Shown here piece by piece: positions 1 through 10,080 of a stretch of DNA of 51,769 bases (positions are counted from its first letter, which is position 1; every line of letters begins with the position of its first letter). Source of the stretch: Chloroflexota bacterium. Lineage in GTDB: Bacteria > Chloroflexota > Anaerolineae > UBA4142. The stretch spans positions 1 through 51,769 of the forward strand of contig JACRPR010000074.1 of NCBI GenBank assembly GCA_016223105.1. The letters are read 5' to 3'. The translations under genes were made by a program, and so were the position numbers. The notes below the pieces were generated by a model. It worked only from the letters and a program-made list of their open reading frames with translations, did not search any database and was not told the origin of the DNA.

Positions 1-1437
<1,437 letters not shown>

Positions 1438-1552
1438 CCCGCGCGATCCGATTTTGTTTTTACGCGATTTTTTTATACGCGCGTAATCTTTCGGTAAGGT
1501 TTCGGTGGTATACTCAACTCGATCCAAAACAACAAATCACGCTAAACTCGAA

Positions 1553-1601
1553 CCACGAATTTCACAGAAAAAATAATCAGTGTAATCGGTGAAATCTGTG
1601 G
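1553..1601. repeat. Imperfect inverted repeat in msrP leader
   Basis: The left arm CCACGAATTTCACAGA (1553-1568) pairs with the right arm TCGGTGAAATCTGTGG (1586-1601). The wording resembles the other ATCCGTGT/TCTGTGTCC-type intergenic repeats in the window (3226-3281, 44371-44446). It lies about 25 nt upstream of the msrP start, so it would be in the mRNA leader if the TATACT at 1509-1514 is the -10 box. Confidence 0.6.
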
Positions 1602-1626
1602 CTCAACTGATCAAACGGAGGATTCG

Positions 1627-2565
1627 ATGGAAAAAATTCCGGTGTCCGAAATCACGCCCGAACAATTATATCTTTCGCGGCGACAATTCATCGTCGGCGC
1701 GAGCGCGCTCGCGGCAAGCGCGTTTTTGAGCGCATGCGGCGTCGCCACGCCTGCCGCGTCGCCGCAACGCGCGCAACCGACGTCGGAAGCGAAACAGGGC
1801 TCGGATGATTTGGGCGACAAGTTGACGCCGTACGAAACGATCACACATTACAATAATTTTTACGAGTTCTCGCTCGGCAAAGAAGAAGTCGCGTCGCTCG
1901 CGCAAAATTTCAAAACGAATCCGTGGACGATCCAGGTCGGCGGACTCGTCAACAAGCCGCGCGCATTTGGAATGGACGATCTGCTCAAGTTCACGCAAGA
2001 AGAACGCATCTATCGCTTGCGCTGTGTCGAGGCGTGGTCAATGGTGATCCCCTGGATGGGCTTTCCACTTTCGAAATTGCTCGCGCAAGTCGAGCCGCAG
2101 TCGAATGCCAAGTACGTGCGCTTTCAAACTCTGCTCGATCCAAAACAAATGCCGGGACAAAACGATGCGTACTTCAAATGGCCCTACGTCGAAGGTTTGC
2201 GACTCGATGAAGCAATGCACGATTTGACGATTCTCGCGACCGGCTTGTACGGCAAACCACTGCCGCCGCAAGACGGCGCGCCGATTCGCTTGGTCGTGCC
2301 GTGGAAGTACGGATTCAAGGGAGTCAAGTCCATCGTGAAAATTGATTTGGTCGAAGAAATGCCCAAATCGTTTTGGATGATCTCCGCACCGAACGAGTAC
2401 GGTTTTTACGCGAACGTCAATCCTGATGTTTCGCACCCGCGTTGGTCACAGGCGAGCGAGCGGCGCATCGGCGAATTTGCGCGGCGCAAGACCTTGATGT
2501 TCAACGGCTACGGCGACCAGGTCGCGCAGTTGTACACCGGGATGGACTTGCGAAAAAATTTCTGA
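1627..2565 (+). CDS. msrP: Protein-methionine-sulfoxide reductase, catalytic molybdopterin subunit MsrP
   Basis: MsrP (YedY) repairs oxidised methionine in envelope proteins using a mononuclear molybdopterin cofactor and electrons from the membrane partner MsrQ. The 312-residue protein starts with a twin-arginine signal (SRRQF at 17-21) and a hydrophobic stretch ending in LSAC, a lipobox with Cys37. The mature enzyme is therefore probably a Tat-exported lipoprotein rather than soluble, unlike the E. coli protein. The oxidoreductase molybdopterin-binding domain follows from about residue 70. Cys133 in LRCVEAW is the expected molybdenum ligand. GGAGG precedes the ATG. The msrQ start codon follows one base after its stop, so the two are surely co-transcribed. 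Confidence 0.95.
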   Translation: MEKIPVSEITPEQLYLSRRQFIVGASALAASAFLSACGVATPAASPQRAQPTSEAKQGSDDLGDKLTPYETITHYNNFYEFSLGKEEVASLAQNFKTNPWTIQVGGLVNKPRAFGMDDLLKFTQEERIYRLRCVEAWSMVIPWMGFPLSKLLAQVEPQSNAKYVRFQTLLDPKQMPGQNDAYFKWPYVEGLRLDEAMHDLTILATGLYGKPLPPQDGAPIRLVVPWKYGFKGVKSIVKIDLVEEMPKSFWMISAPNEYGFYANVNPDVSHPRWSQASERRIGEFARRKTLMFNGYGDQVAQLYTGMDLRKNF

Positions 2566-2566
2566 T

Positions 2567-3250
2567 ATGTTGCTTCACTCACTCAAAACGAATTGGCTTC
2601 GCGTCGCGGTTCACCTCGGCGCGTGGATTCCAGTCGCGATAATTATCTGGGACGCGCTGACGAATCAGTTGGGCGCGGAGCCGATTCGCGAAATTATTTT
2701 ACGCACCGGCAAAACCGCGTTGGTCTTGCTCGTGCTGTCGCTCGCGTGCACACCAGCGAACACACTCCTGGGATTCAAGCCCGCGCTCAAGGTTCGCCGC
2801 GCGCTCGGACTGTACGCATTCTTTTACGCGCTCGCGCATTTGACGACGTTCGTCGGCATAGATTATCTGTTCGATGTCGCGCTTCTCGCGGATGCGATTC
2901 TCGAAAAACCGTACGCGCTCGTCGGTGCGGCGGCGTTCCTGGTTTTGCTTCCGCTCGCGCTCACCTCGACCAAAGCTTCGATGAAACGCTTGGGGCAAAT
3001 GTGGAACAAATTGCATCGCGCGGTTTATCTCGCGGCGATTTTGGTGATTGTCCATTTCGTCTGGCTCGTCAAACTCGATGTGCGCGAGCCGCTCATCTTT
3101 GGCGCAATCGTCGCGCTGTTGCTCGCGCTCCGCATCAATTTTATCCGGCGATTCATCGCGCATTGGCGCAGTCGAATGAGTAATCCACAATCTCGCGCGA
3201 GCCTAACGCGCAAAATCAATTTTCCCACAGATGCAAAGGAACACGGATAA
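2567..3250 (+). CDS. msrQ: Haem-binding membrane subunit MsrQ of the methionine sulfoxide reductase
   Basis: MsrQ (YedZ) is a b-type haem membrane protein of the ferric-reductase-like superfamily that passes quinol-derived electrons to MsrP. The 227-residue sequence has about six hydrophobic helices and conserved histidines in YALAHLTTF and LHRAVYLAAILVIVHF, the likely haem ligands. It begins one base after the msrP stop and depends on translational coupling or reinitiation. An oddity: the last residues (PTDAKEHG) and the stop codon are encoded by the left arm of the hairpin repeat at 3226-3281, so the natural C-terminus seems to have been replaced by repeat sequence. Confidence 0.93.
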   Translation: MLLHSLKTNWLRVAVHLGAWIPVAIIIWDALTNQLGAEPIREIILRTGKTALVLLVLSLACTPANTLLGFKPALKVRRALGLYAFFYALAHLTTFVGIDYLFDVALLADAILEKPYALVGAAAFLVLLPLALTSTKASMKRLGQMWNKLHRAVYLAAILVIVHFVWLVKLDVREPLIFGAIVALLLALRINFIRRFIAHWRSRMSNPQSRASLTRKINFPTDAKEHG

Positions 3251-3281
3251 ATTAAAATATCCGTGTTCTTTTGCATCAGTG
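3226..3281. repeat. Hairpin repeat at the msrQ 3' end
   Basis: A 24-nt arm (3226-3249, begins CACAGATGCAAAGGA) is almost perfectly complementary to 3258-3281 (ends TTTTGCATCAGTG), with an 8-nt A/T loop. It overlaps the msrQ stop. No T-run follows, so it is a repeat that may act as a transcript end or mRNA stabiliser, not a canonical terminator. Confidence 0.75.
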
Positions 3282-3297
3282 AGGAAAATTTTCGTGA

Positions 3298-3325
3298 TTG
3301 ACAACCGGGCGAAATGCTTTAGAAT
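3298..3325 (+). promoter_or_regulatory. Promoter of the DUF58 gene (TTGACA-16-TAGAAT), probably leaderless
   Basis: TTGACA (3298-3303) and TAGAAT (3320-3325) are 16 nt apart. The ATG of the downstream gene is at 3335, only 9 nt after the -10 box. Transcription would start within about 3 nt of the start codon, with no room for a Shine-Dalgarno site. Confidence 0.75.
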
Positions 3326-3334
3326 ACGCGCACG

Positions 3335-4672
3335 ATGTTACTCACTCGCCGCGCGTTTTTTTTATTCCTCCTGAATGTGCCGCTCCTCGCGGGCGCGATC
3401 ATTGCGCCCGCATTGCTGTACCTCGCCGGCGTCTATTTTTTTCTCATCCTGGGAATGATTTTCGCGGATCGCGTCATCACGCCCGCGCCAAAAGAATTTG
3501 ATCTCGCGCGCATCAATGACTCGCGCTTGTCATTGGGCGCGGAAAACCTGGTCGTCATTCGCGTCACGAATCGCAGTCGCCGCGCCGCGCGCGTGATCGT
3601 GCGCGACGAATTTCCGGCGCAGTTCATCGCGGACCAATTGGTTTTGCGCGAGCAAAAAATCGCGCCGCGCGCGACCGGCGAATTTCGTTATCACATTCGC
3701 CCGCCGCGGCGCGGCGATTATCGTTTCGGCGATTTGAATTTGCGCTGGCGCGGCATCCTGGGATTGATCGTGCGCCAAGCGCGTTTCCCGGCAGGCGCGC
3801 CGGTCAAGGTGTATCCGAATCTGCTCGACATTCGCAAGTACGAATTGCTCGTTCGCAAAGGACAACTCGCGGAAATGGGCTTGCGCCAAACGCGTTGGCT
3901 CGGCAGTGGCACGCAGTTCGAGCGTTTGCGCGAATATCAATTCGATGACGAGTTTCGCCGGATTGATTGGAAGGCGACTGCGCGGCGCGGCAAACCGATC
4001 ACGCGCGAATTTGAAACCGAGCGCAGTCAAAACATTATCGCTCTGCTCGATGTCGGACGCTTGATGCGCGCGCCGGTCGGCGGTCCTTCGGCGAGCTCAG
4101 GACACAGTCTCGAAAAAGTGGATTACGCAGTGAATGCCGCGCTGATGCTTTCGTACGTCGCGGGCTTGCGCGGCGACAAGGTTGGCTTGCTCGCGTTCGC
4201 GGATAACGTAACGCATTATCTTCCGCCGAAAGCCGGCAAGGGACAATTTTACCGGATGCTCGCGACGTTGTACGCGATTGAATCGCAACCGGTCGAAGCG
4301 GATTACACGCGCGCGTTCGCGTATCTGCGCGCCAAGCACAAAAAACGTTCGCTCATCATCCTCTTTACCGATCTCGCGAGTGGACTCGCGGCAAAAACAC
4401 TTGTTGCACAAATCGCGCCGTTGTGGCCCCGCCACTTGCCCTTGCTCGTCGCGCTCAATGATCCGGCGGTCGTCGCAATCGCGCGCGTAATGCCGAACGA
4501 TTCACCGAGCGTGTACGAGCGAATGGTCGCGGAACAATTGCTCGACGAACGCGCGGTAACGCTCGAATCGTTGCGGCGGCGCGGCATTCTCACGCTCGAT
4601 GTCCCGGCAAATCAATTGACGATTGCGGTCGTCAACAAATATCTGGAGTTGAAAGCGCGTGGAAAATTGTAG
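3335..4672 (+). CDS. DUF58 family membrane-anchored protein
   Basis: DUF58 proteins are membrane-anchored and usually sit with MoxR ATPases and transglutaminase-like proteins. Their biochemical role is unsettled, and a von Willebrand A-like fold is often predicted. Here 445 residues start with two hydrophobic helices (about 6-43), then a beta-rich region, then the family core YQFDDEFRRIDWKATARRG (201-219) and a vWA-like part (IALLDVGRLM, KVGLLAFAD). An oddity at about 249-258 is the stretch GGPSASSGHS between MRAP and LEKVDY, where relatives have only a short loop. Its DNA (4081-4106) is a TCCTTCGGCGAGCTCAGGA palindrome of the type seen between genes elsewhere. No MoxR gene is adjacent. The start sits at the end of a strong promoter. 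Confidence 0.88.
   Translation: MLLTRRAFFLFLLNVPLLAGAIIAPALLYLAGVYFFLILGMIFADRVITPAPKEFDLARINDSRLSLGAENLVVIRVTNRSRRAARVIVRDEFPAQFIADQLVLREQKIAPRATGEFRYHIRPPRRGDYRFGDLNLRWRGILGLIVRQARFPAGAPVKVYPNLLDIRKYELLVRKGQLAEMGLRQTRWLGSGTQFERLREYQFDDEFRRIDWKATARRGKPITREFETERSQNIIALLDVGRLMRAPVGGPSASSGHSLEKVDYAVNAALMLSYVAGLRGDKVGLLAFADNVTHYLPPKAGKGQFYRMLATLYAIESQPVEADYTRAFAYLRAKHKKRSLIILFTDLASGLAAKTLVAQIAPLWPRHLPLLVALNDPAVVAIARVMPNDSPSVYERMVAEQLLDERAVTLESLRRRGILTLDVPANQLTIAVVNKYLELKARGKL
4081..4106. repeat. Palindromic repeat inserted in-frame in the DUF58 gene
   Basis: The sequence around TCCTTCGGCGAGCTCAGGA is a short inverted repeat with the CCTTCG...CTCAGG wording also found at 5471-5550, 22150-22170, 30243-30282 and 31007-31043. 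Its length keeps the reading frame and adds about ten residues (GGPSASSGHS). Confidence 0.65.
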
Positions 4673-5480
4673 CGCTCAAACCATCGTCATCACCGGCAGT
4701 TCGCGCGGGTTTGGCAAATCCCTCGCGCTTGAATTACAAATCGCGGGCGCGCGTGTCGTCATTTCATCGCGCGAGGCGGACGCGGTAAAACGCGCGGTCG
4801 GTGAGTTGCCACGCCCGGCGGACGCACTCGGCGTCGCGTGCGACGTGCGCGATTTCGATCAGATGCGCGCGCTCGCGGACGCGGCGCTCCAAAAATTCGG
4901 CGGCATTGATGTTTGGATCAACAACGCGGGCGTGGCGCATCGGTACGAAAAAATGCTGGCGGTGGATCACGCCGCGTGGCGCGCGTCGTTCGAGACAAAT
5001 TTTTTCGGCGCGTATCACGGTTGCCGCGTCGCGCTCGATGCCATCTTGCCGCGTCAACGCGGACAGATCATCAACATTCTCGGCGCGGGCGCGTTCAAAG
5101 CCGCGCCGAATCAATCCGCGTACGGCGCGTCGAAAAGCGCGCTCGCGCGGTTGACCGAAACACTCGCGCAAGAATACGCGGACAACGGCATCGCGATTTG
5201 CGCGATTCAGCCGGGAATTATTTGGACGGAAATGATTCTCGACGCGCAAGGCGTGGACGATCCAAAATTGCGCGCGCGCTTTGATTGGGCGAAACGCGTC
5301 TTTGGCAATCCGCCGGAAATTCCGGCGTGGTTCATCGTCGAGTTGATCGCGCGCGGGAGTCGCAACGGCAAAATGTATCGCGTCGTTACGCCGCGCATGT
5401 TTGTGCCGCGCATGATCGGCGAATTATTTGGCGCGGGCAAACGCCATCCGCAACCGTGGACGCAACGACCAGCATCCTGA
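4659..5480 (+). CDS. Short-chain dehydrogenase/reductase (SDR), catalytic Ser replaced
   Basis: This is a classical SDR of 273 residues: a Rossmann-fold NAD(P)-dependent oxidoreductase of unknown substrate. Visible motifs are TGSSRGFG (12-19, cofactor loop), CDVRD (61-65), NNAG (88-91) and YGASK (Y155, K159). The position of the catalytic serine, 13 residues before Tyr155, is Gly142 in ILGAGAF. The usual Ser-Tyr-Lys triad is therefore incomplete, although nearby residues might substitute. The GTG start overlaps the end of the DUF58 gene by 14 nt with GGAG upstream, so translation is coupled. The C-terminal segment (PRMFVPRMIGELFGAG) is typical of the SDR family members that act on lipid-like substrates, but that is only a resemblance. 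Confidence 0.88.
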   Translation: MENCSAQTIVITGSSRGFGKSLALELQIAGARVVISSREADAVKRAVGELPRPADALGVACDVRDFDQMRALADAALQKFGGIDVWINNAGVAHRYEKMLAVDHAAWRASFETNFFGAYHGCRVALDAILPRQRGQIINILGAGAFKAAPNQSAYGASKSALARLTETLAQEYADNGIAICAIQPGIIWTEMILDAQGVDDPKLRARFDWAKRVFGNPPEIPAWFIVELIARGSRNGKMYRVVTPRMFVPRMIGELFGAGKRHPQPWTQRPAS

Positions 5481-5550
5481 GCAAAGTCGAAGGATGCGGT
5501 ACTTGCCGCGAGCCGCATCCTTCGACTTGGCTTCGCTCCGCTCAGCACGC
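5471..5550. repeat. Long imperfect palindrome of the CTGAGC...GAAGGATGC family
   Basis: The left arm CATCCTGAGCAAAGTCGAAG and onward (about 5473-5499) pairs with a right arm beginning CCGCATCCTTCGACTTGG (5513-5530) and running to the GCTCAG at about 5545. It overlaps the last codons and stop of the SDR gene, giving it the tail residues ...RPAS. Confidence 0.7.
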
Positions 5551-5588
5551 TCGCTTCGTCGCGTACCACGAACGCGCGCGTGGGTTGG

Positions 5589-5617
5589 TTGACGCAAATC
5601 GCATCTGCGCGTAAAAT
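5589..5617 (+). promoter_or_regulatory. Promoter of the MFS gene (TTGACG-17-TAAAAT)
   Basis: TTGACG (5589-5594) and TAAAAT (5612-5617) are 17 nt apart. A start near 5624 excludes the in-frame ATG at 5616 and supports the ATG at 5670 as the true start. Confidence 0.65.
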
Positions 5618-5669
5618 GGAATTGAAAGGATTGAGGGGCGAGCTAACCTTGCCCCTTTTCTCGCACAGC

Positions 5670-6938
5670 ATGACTGACAAATCGAGTGCGCCTCCCGGCG
5701 CGGGCAAACCGTCGTCGCGAGGCGCAAAATTTACCAACACCTTCGCCGCACTCCAACATCGCAATTATCGTTTGTGGTTCATCGGACAACTCACCTCGCT
5801 CGTCGGAACGTGGATGCAAAACGTCGCGCAACCCTGGTTGGTGTACGAAATGACAAAGTCGCCATTTTATTTAGGGTTGGTGAGTTTCGCCGCCGCGATC
5901 CCAACATTGACGCTTTCATTGTGGGCGGGCGTCATTGTGGATCGCGTGCCCAAACAACGTTTGCTGTTGATTACGCAAATCGTGTTGATGCTCAACGCAT
6001 TCGCGCTCGCCGCCGATTTTTTTCTCGGTTGGATTCAACCCTGGCACATTGTGATCAGCGCGTTGATCAACGGCATCGCGCAAGCGTTCGACGCGCCGGC
6101 GCGTTTATCGTTCACGATTGACCTGGTCGGGCGCGATGATTTGATGAACGCGATCGCGCTCAACTCGGCAATGTTCAACATCGCGCGCATCCTGGGCCCA
6201 TCGCTCGCGGGCATCGTACTCGCGCTCGTCGGCGCGGGCTGGTGTTTCCTGTTGAACGGCGCGAGTTTTCTCGCGGTGATCGGCGGATTGGTGTTGATGC
6301 ACTTTCCGCGCTTCATTCCCAAGCCGCGCGCCGATTCGCATCTCGCACAATTGCGCGAAGGATTGAGTTACATTCGCCACAACGAAACCGTGCGCTCGCT
6401 GATTTTGTTGATCGCGATCTCGAACGTTTTCGCGATGGGCTATTCCGCGTTGCTACCCGCGTTCGCGCGCGATGTGTTACACGCCGGCGAAATCGGGCTC
6501 GGTTTGATGAGCGCGTGCATCGGTGCGGGCGCATTGACCGGCGCGCTCGTGCTGGCATCGCTCGGACATTTTCAACACAAGGGAATGTTGCTGACCGCCG
6601 GCAATTTACTTTTGCCGTTGATGGTGCTTGCGTTCGCGTTCTCGACCTGGTTGCCGTTATCGCTCGCGATTTTGATCGGCGCGGGCTTGGGCTTTATGAC
6701 GCAAAACGCGACCGCGAACACATTGATTCAAACGACCGTGCCCGATCATTTGCGCGGGCGCGTGATGAGCGTGTACACACTCGTGTTTATGGGCTTTTTT
6801 CCGATTGGCTCGCTGATCGCCGGCACGGTCGCGCAAAATTTTGGAATTCCGCTCGGCGCGGCATTCGGCGGCGCGATTGCGCTCGCGTTTAGTTTATTTC
6901 TGCTCGCCGCCGCGCCGAACATTCGAAGGTTGGCGTAG
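5670..6938 (+). CDS. MFS transporter, EntS/MFS_3-like exporter
   Basis: This 422-residue major facilitator superfamily protein has about 12 hydrophobic helices. The start of the transporter core (ALQHRNYRLWFIGQLTSLVGTWMQNVAQPWLVY, split here between QLTS and LVGT) and the mid-loop (PDHLRGRVMSVYTLVFMG) match the MFS_3/EntS-like group of small-molecule exporters. The substrate cannot be told. An upstream ATG at 5616 lies inside the likely -10 region, so 5670 (MTDKSSAPPG) was chosen. There is no obvious Shine-Dalgarno site. The following gene starts two bases after its stop. Confidence 0.88.
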   Translation: MTDKSSAPPGAGKPSSRGAKFTNTFAALQHRNYRLWFIGQLTSLVGTWMQNVAQPWLVYEMTKSPFYLGLVSFAAAIPTLTLSLWAGVIVDRVPKQRLLLITQIVLMLNAFALAADFFLGWIQPWHIVISALINGIAQAFDAPARLSFTIDLVGRDDLMNAIALNSAMFNIARILGPSLAGIVLALVGAGWCFLLNGASFLAVIGGLVLMHFPRFIPKPRADSHLAQLREGLSYIRHNETVRSLILLIAISNVFAMGYSALLPAFARDVLHAGEIGLGLMSACIGAGALTGALVLASLGHFQHKGMLLTAGNLLLPLMVLAFAFSTWLPLSLAILIGAGLGFMTQNATANTLIQTTVPDHLRGRVMSVYTLVFMGFFPIGSLIAGTVAQNFGIPLGAAFGGAIALAFSLFLLAAAPNIRRLA

Positions 6939-6940
6939 CG

Positions 6941-7420
6941 ATGTGGAATTATATCGTCGCCGCGTTCGCGATTTTGATCGCCGCGACGTTTGTGATCGAA
7001 AAAATTTTTTATCGGAACAAGCCACGCACGGCACCGCGTCGAATGGTGTGGAGCCGCGAACTCGCCGCGCTCGTCGCGTTTGCCGGTGTGCTCTTGATCG
7101 TGCTATCGTTCGCCGAAGCGATGCGCCAAGCCGCGCTCGCGTCCTGGTTGTGGGGCATCGGGTTCGGCGCGCTCGTCGCCGTGATCGCGTTGGCAAGCGG
7201 CGTATTTCAAACGCGCGTCTCGGCGCGCGGCGCGATGAGTGTATTGCGCGCGTACGGCATCGCGCTGATCATCGCGGTCGTCGGAATTTATCTCGCGATG
7301 CGCGTGATCGGCGCGACGTTCCAGATTTTTTTTCAAGGCGGCTTGAGTGTGTTTGCGCTCGGCGCGTCTATCGCGATGTTCGCGCGCGGGCAACCCAATT
7401 CCGAAAAACCATCGTCGTAG
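6941..7420 (+). CDS. Small membrane protein of unknown function
   Basis: This 159-residue protein is not recognised. It has an N-terminal hydrophobic helix (YIVAAFAILIAATFVIEKIF) followed by a basic segment (YRNKPRTAPRR). Three or four further hydrophobic segments follow (about 43-60, 66-88, 103-121 and 123-148). No catalytic motif is visible. It starts two bases after the MFS stop, so it is co-transcribed and may be an accessory of that transporter or simply a neighbour. Codon use matches the surroundings. Confidence 0.75.
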   Translation: MWNYIVAAFAILIAATFVIEKIFYRNKPRTAPRRMVWSRELAALVAFAGVLLIVLSFAEAMRQAALASWLWGIGFGALVAVIALASGVFQTRVSARGAMSVLRAYGIALIIAVVGIYLAMRVIGATFQIFFQGGLSVFALGASIAMFARGQPNSEKPSS

Positions 7421-7478
7421 CGACGTTGCACGCTTAGCGAACGTCTCTACCAAACGTTTGCACGAGGAGAAATTGTAA

Positions 7479-8333
7479 ATGGCAAATCCATATAGATTGC
7501 TTGGCGCGTACGCGCACCCGGACGATGAACAAGGCGTGAGCGGGTTGATGCACAAGTACGCGAACGCGGGCGTGGATGTAACGCTCGTTTGCGCGACGCG
7601 CGGCGAAGCCGGCGAAATCGCGCCGGGCGTGGACGCGACCCCGGCGAACCTGGGGCACGTCCGCGAAAATGAATTGATGTGCGCCGCGGAAAAACTCGGC
7701 ATCACCAACGTGTACTTTATGAACTATCGCGATTCGGGAATGATGGACACGCCGGAAAATGCCGATCCGCGTTGCTTGTGGCGCGCGAATGTTTTAGAAG
7801 TCGCGGAACAACTCGTGCGAATTATTCGCCGCCACAAACCGCACGTCATTCTCACGTTCGATCCGAACGGCGGATACGGTCATCCCGATCACATCAAAAT
7901 TCACCAAGCCGCGACGATGGCGTACTTTATGGCGGGCGACGCGCGCATTTTCCCGGAACAACTCAAAGACGACCTGGTCGCGTGGGCGCCGTTCAAGTTA
8001 TACTGGGGCGCGTTTCCGCGCAGTCGCTTTGCACGCTATGCGGAGATGGCGGAAAAATTGGGGCTGGGCATTAACGTGCCGATGCGCGAATTTTTGAAAC
8101 GCGCAATGCCGGACGAAATCATCACGACGCGCATTGACGTTGCCGAATTCGTGGATTTGAAAATGCACGCGCTCTCCTGCCACGCGTCGCAAATGAATCC
8201 AAACAGCATCTTTGCCAAAATTCCGCCGGAGATTCGCCGCGAAGGTCTCGGCACCGAAACCTTGATGCGCGTCGAATCACGCGTCGCGCCAACGCAAGAA
8301 ATCGAAACCGATCTGTTCGCCGGAATCGAGTAA
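7479..8333 (+). CDS. PIG-L (LmbE) family zinc-dependent deacetylase
   Basis: PIG-L enzymes remove acetyl groups from N-acetylglucosamine conjugates (glycolipids, mycothiol or bacillithiol precursors). The 284-residue protein has the metal-binding N-terminal AHPDDE motif (11-16) and the second metal motif GYGHPDHIKIH (about 131-141), both needed for Zn binding and catalysis. AGGAGA lies 15 nt before the ATG. The sequence is closest in style to the MshB/BshB and Mca-like branch. No thiol-biosynthesis partner is in the window, so the substrate is open. The gene is followed by a repeat and then by two more hydrolase genes on the same strand. Confidence 0.92.
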   Translation: MANPYRLLGAYAHPDDEQGVSGLMHKYANAGVDVTLVCATRGEAGEIAPGVDATPANLGHVRENELMCAAEKLGITNVYFMNYRDSGMMDTPENADPRCLWRANVLEVAEQLVRIIRRHKPHVILTFDPNGGYGHPDHIKIHQAATMAYFMAGDARIFPEQLKDDLVAWAPFKLYWGAFPRSRFARYAEMAEKLGLGINVPMREFLKRAMPDEIITTRIDVAEFVDLKMHALSCHASQMNPNSIFAKIPPEIRREGLGTETLMRVESRVAPTQEIETDLFAGIE

Positions 8334-8334
8334 T

Positions 8335-8402
8335 TGCAAATTTCAGATTTTAGATTTCAAATTGGCGTTCTACTCTGAAATCTGAAATCTGAAATCTGAA
8401 AT
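8335..8402. repeat. A/T-rich hairpin with TCTGAAA tandem repeats
   Basis: Four tandem TCTGAAA units (8374-8401) pair with AATTTCAGATTTTAGATTTC (8339-8358) on the left. The element separates the PIG-L gene from the next gene. It contains no recognisable promoter or Shine-Dalgarno site. Confidence 0.7.
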
Positions 8403-8409
8403 CGTCGAG

Positions 8410-9108
8410 ATGATTTACGAAGTCGGCACACGCAGTAAAGTCTATTGTATCGAGAGCGCGGGGAACGCGCGCGTCTTTTTCGTCGGCGCGCCGGAGTACA
8501 CGCTGATTGACGCGGGCATTCCCGGCAAAGCCGATAAAATTTTGAGCGCGCTCGCGCAGATCGGCGTCCAACCGTTGCAGGTCAAGCGGATCATTCTCAC
8601 GCATCATCACTGGGATCACGTCGGCAGTCTGTGGGAATTGAAAAAACGCACCGGCGCGGAAATCGTCGCGCACTTGCGCGACGCGGAATACATCACCGGC
8701 AAACGCGTGCGCCGCGCGCCGCGGCGCGCGCTGGGACGCCTCGCGTACACCTTGTTCACGCTGTTCGGCGCGCACGATGTGCAAAGTGTGGAGGTGGATC
8801 GCCGCGTGAACGACGGCGATCCCATCGGCGGATTTAGTGTCGTGCACACACCCGGGCATACGCCCGGGCATATTTGTTTATTGCGCGACGGGTATTTGTT
8901 TAGCGGCGATTTATTGCAAGCGACCGCCGGTGAATTTCGTGAGACCGCGCACATTTTCACCGCCGACGTGCCGACCGCGCGCGCGAGCATTCGCCGCGTC
9001 GCGGAACTTGAATTTCAATTTATTCTTTCGGCGCATCATCCGCCGCACGTTTTCGGTTCGACCGATAAAGTGCGCGCGCTCGCGCACAAACTTGGAACGC
9101 TGGCGTAA
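8410..9108 (+). CDS. Metallo-beta-lactamase-fold hydrolase
   Basis: This is a 232-residue member of the MBL-fold hydrolase superfamily (glyoxalase II/RNase Z-like fold). The di-metal signature THHHWDHVG (about 63-71) supplies His/His/Asp/His ligands. HTPGHTPGH (about 148-156) gives the next histidine, and the C-terminal LSAHHPP the last. The family includes thioesterases, lactonases and glyoxalases; this sequence does not decide among them. It starts right after the 8335-8402 repeat without an obvious Shine-Dalgarno site. The alpha/beta hydrolase gene follows three bases after its stop, suggesting a paired catabolic or detoxifying function. Confidence 0.9.
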   Translation: MIYEVGTRSKVYCIESAGNARVFFVGAPEYTLIDAGIPGKADKILSALAQIGVQPLQVKRIILTHHHWDHVGSLWELKKRTGAEIVAHLRDAEYITGKRVRRAPRRALGRLAYTLFTLFGAHDVQSVEVDRRVNDGDPIGGFSVVHTPGHTPGHICLLRDGYLFSGDLLQATAGEFRETAHIFTADVPTARASIRRVAELEFQFILSAHHPPHVFGSTDKVRALAHKLGTLA

Positions 9109-9111
9109 CTT

Positions 9112-10080
9112 ATGCTGAAAAAAATTTTCAAAGGCGCGATCAGTATCGCTGGGTTGAGCGCGGTCGCGGCAGGCGCGACGATGTTGATCAACCGCCGCAT
9201 TGATCGCTGGGAAACGTTCGCGCCCGACGACGCGCCCGACGGTGATTTCGTTACGCTCTCCGACGGCGCGCGGATGCACTATGTTCAACACGGCTCGGAG
9301 GGCGACGCGATCATTTTGATTCACGGATTGCTGGGTTCGACGCACGAATGGTTTCGCAACATTGATGTGCTCGCGCAACGGTATCGCGTGTGGGCGATTG
9401 ATCTGATCGGGTTCGGTTATTCATCGCGCGTAACCGATCCGACATACTCGCTCAAGTATTACGCGAACGCGTTGCGCGAATTTATGGACGCGCACAATAT
9501 CGCGCGCGCAACGATTGCGGGACATTCGATGGGCGGCGCGGTCGCGTTAGAATTCGCGCACGCGCATCCCGCGCGTACGCATAAATTGATTTTGATCGCG
9601 CCCGCGGCATTTCTCGCGAAAATTCCGCCGGCGATCCGCGTCGCCGCGCAAGTGCCGTTCATCCCGCGCGCGTTGATCGGCTTGGGCATGACGAGCGCGC
9701 CGGCGCGCGCACTTGCGTGGCGCAACGTCTTTGGCGTGCGCGATCAAGTGTTGATGGACTGCGTCTCGAACGGTTTACGCACGGTGCGACTCAAAGGCAC
9801 GGCAGATGCGATGGTCGCGATGCTCGCGTCACCGCACGCAAGCGATCTCACGCGCGGCATCGAATTGATCGCCGCCCCGGCATTGGTCTTGTCCGGCGCG
9901 CGCGATGTTACCGTGCCGAATTGGTATTGCCGCGCGCTCGCGCGCAAATTGCCGCAGGGTGAAATTTTTACGTTCAAGCACGCGGGTCATTTGCCGCACG
10001 TCGAATTCCCCGACCAGGTCAATCGGTTGATTTTTGAATTTCTCGGCGACGGAGCAGAACGCGATGAAGCGCGCGTTTAG
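9112..10080 (+). CDS. Alpha/beta hydrolase with N-terminal membrane helix
   Basis: This 322-residue serine hydrolase has an N-terminal hydrophobic helix (about residues 8-26, IAGLSAVAAGATMLI) that probably tethers it to the membrane. The core shows the oxyanion-loop motif LIHGLLGST, the nucleophile elbow AGHSMGG (Ser in GHSMG), the acid Asp in SGARDVTVP, and the catalytic His in HAGHLPHVEFP, so all triad residues are present. The substrate is unknown; relatives include esterases, epoxide hydrolases and C-C bond hydrolases. It overlaps the next small gene by 17 nt. Confidence 0.9.
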   Translation: MLKKIFKGAISIAGLSAVAAGATMLINRRIDRWETFAPDDAPDGDFVTLSDGARMHYVQHGSEGDAIILIHGLLGSTHEWFRNIDVLAQRYRVWAIDLIGFGYSSRVTDPTYSLKYYANALREFMDAHNIARATIAGHSMGGAVALEFAHAHPARTHKLILIAPAAFLAKIPPAIRVAAQVPFIPRALIGLGMTSAPARALAWRNVFGVRDQVLMDCVSNGLRTVRLKGTADAMVAMLASPHASDLTRGIELIAAPALVLSGARDVTVPNWYCRALARKLPQGEIFTFKHAGHLPHVEFPDQVNRLIFEFLGDGAERDEARV

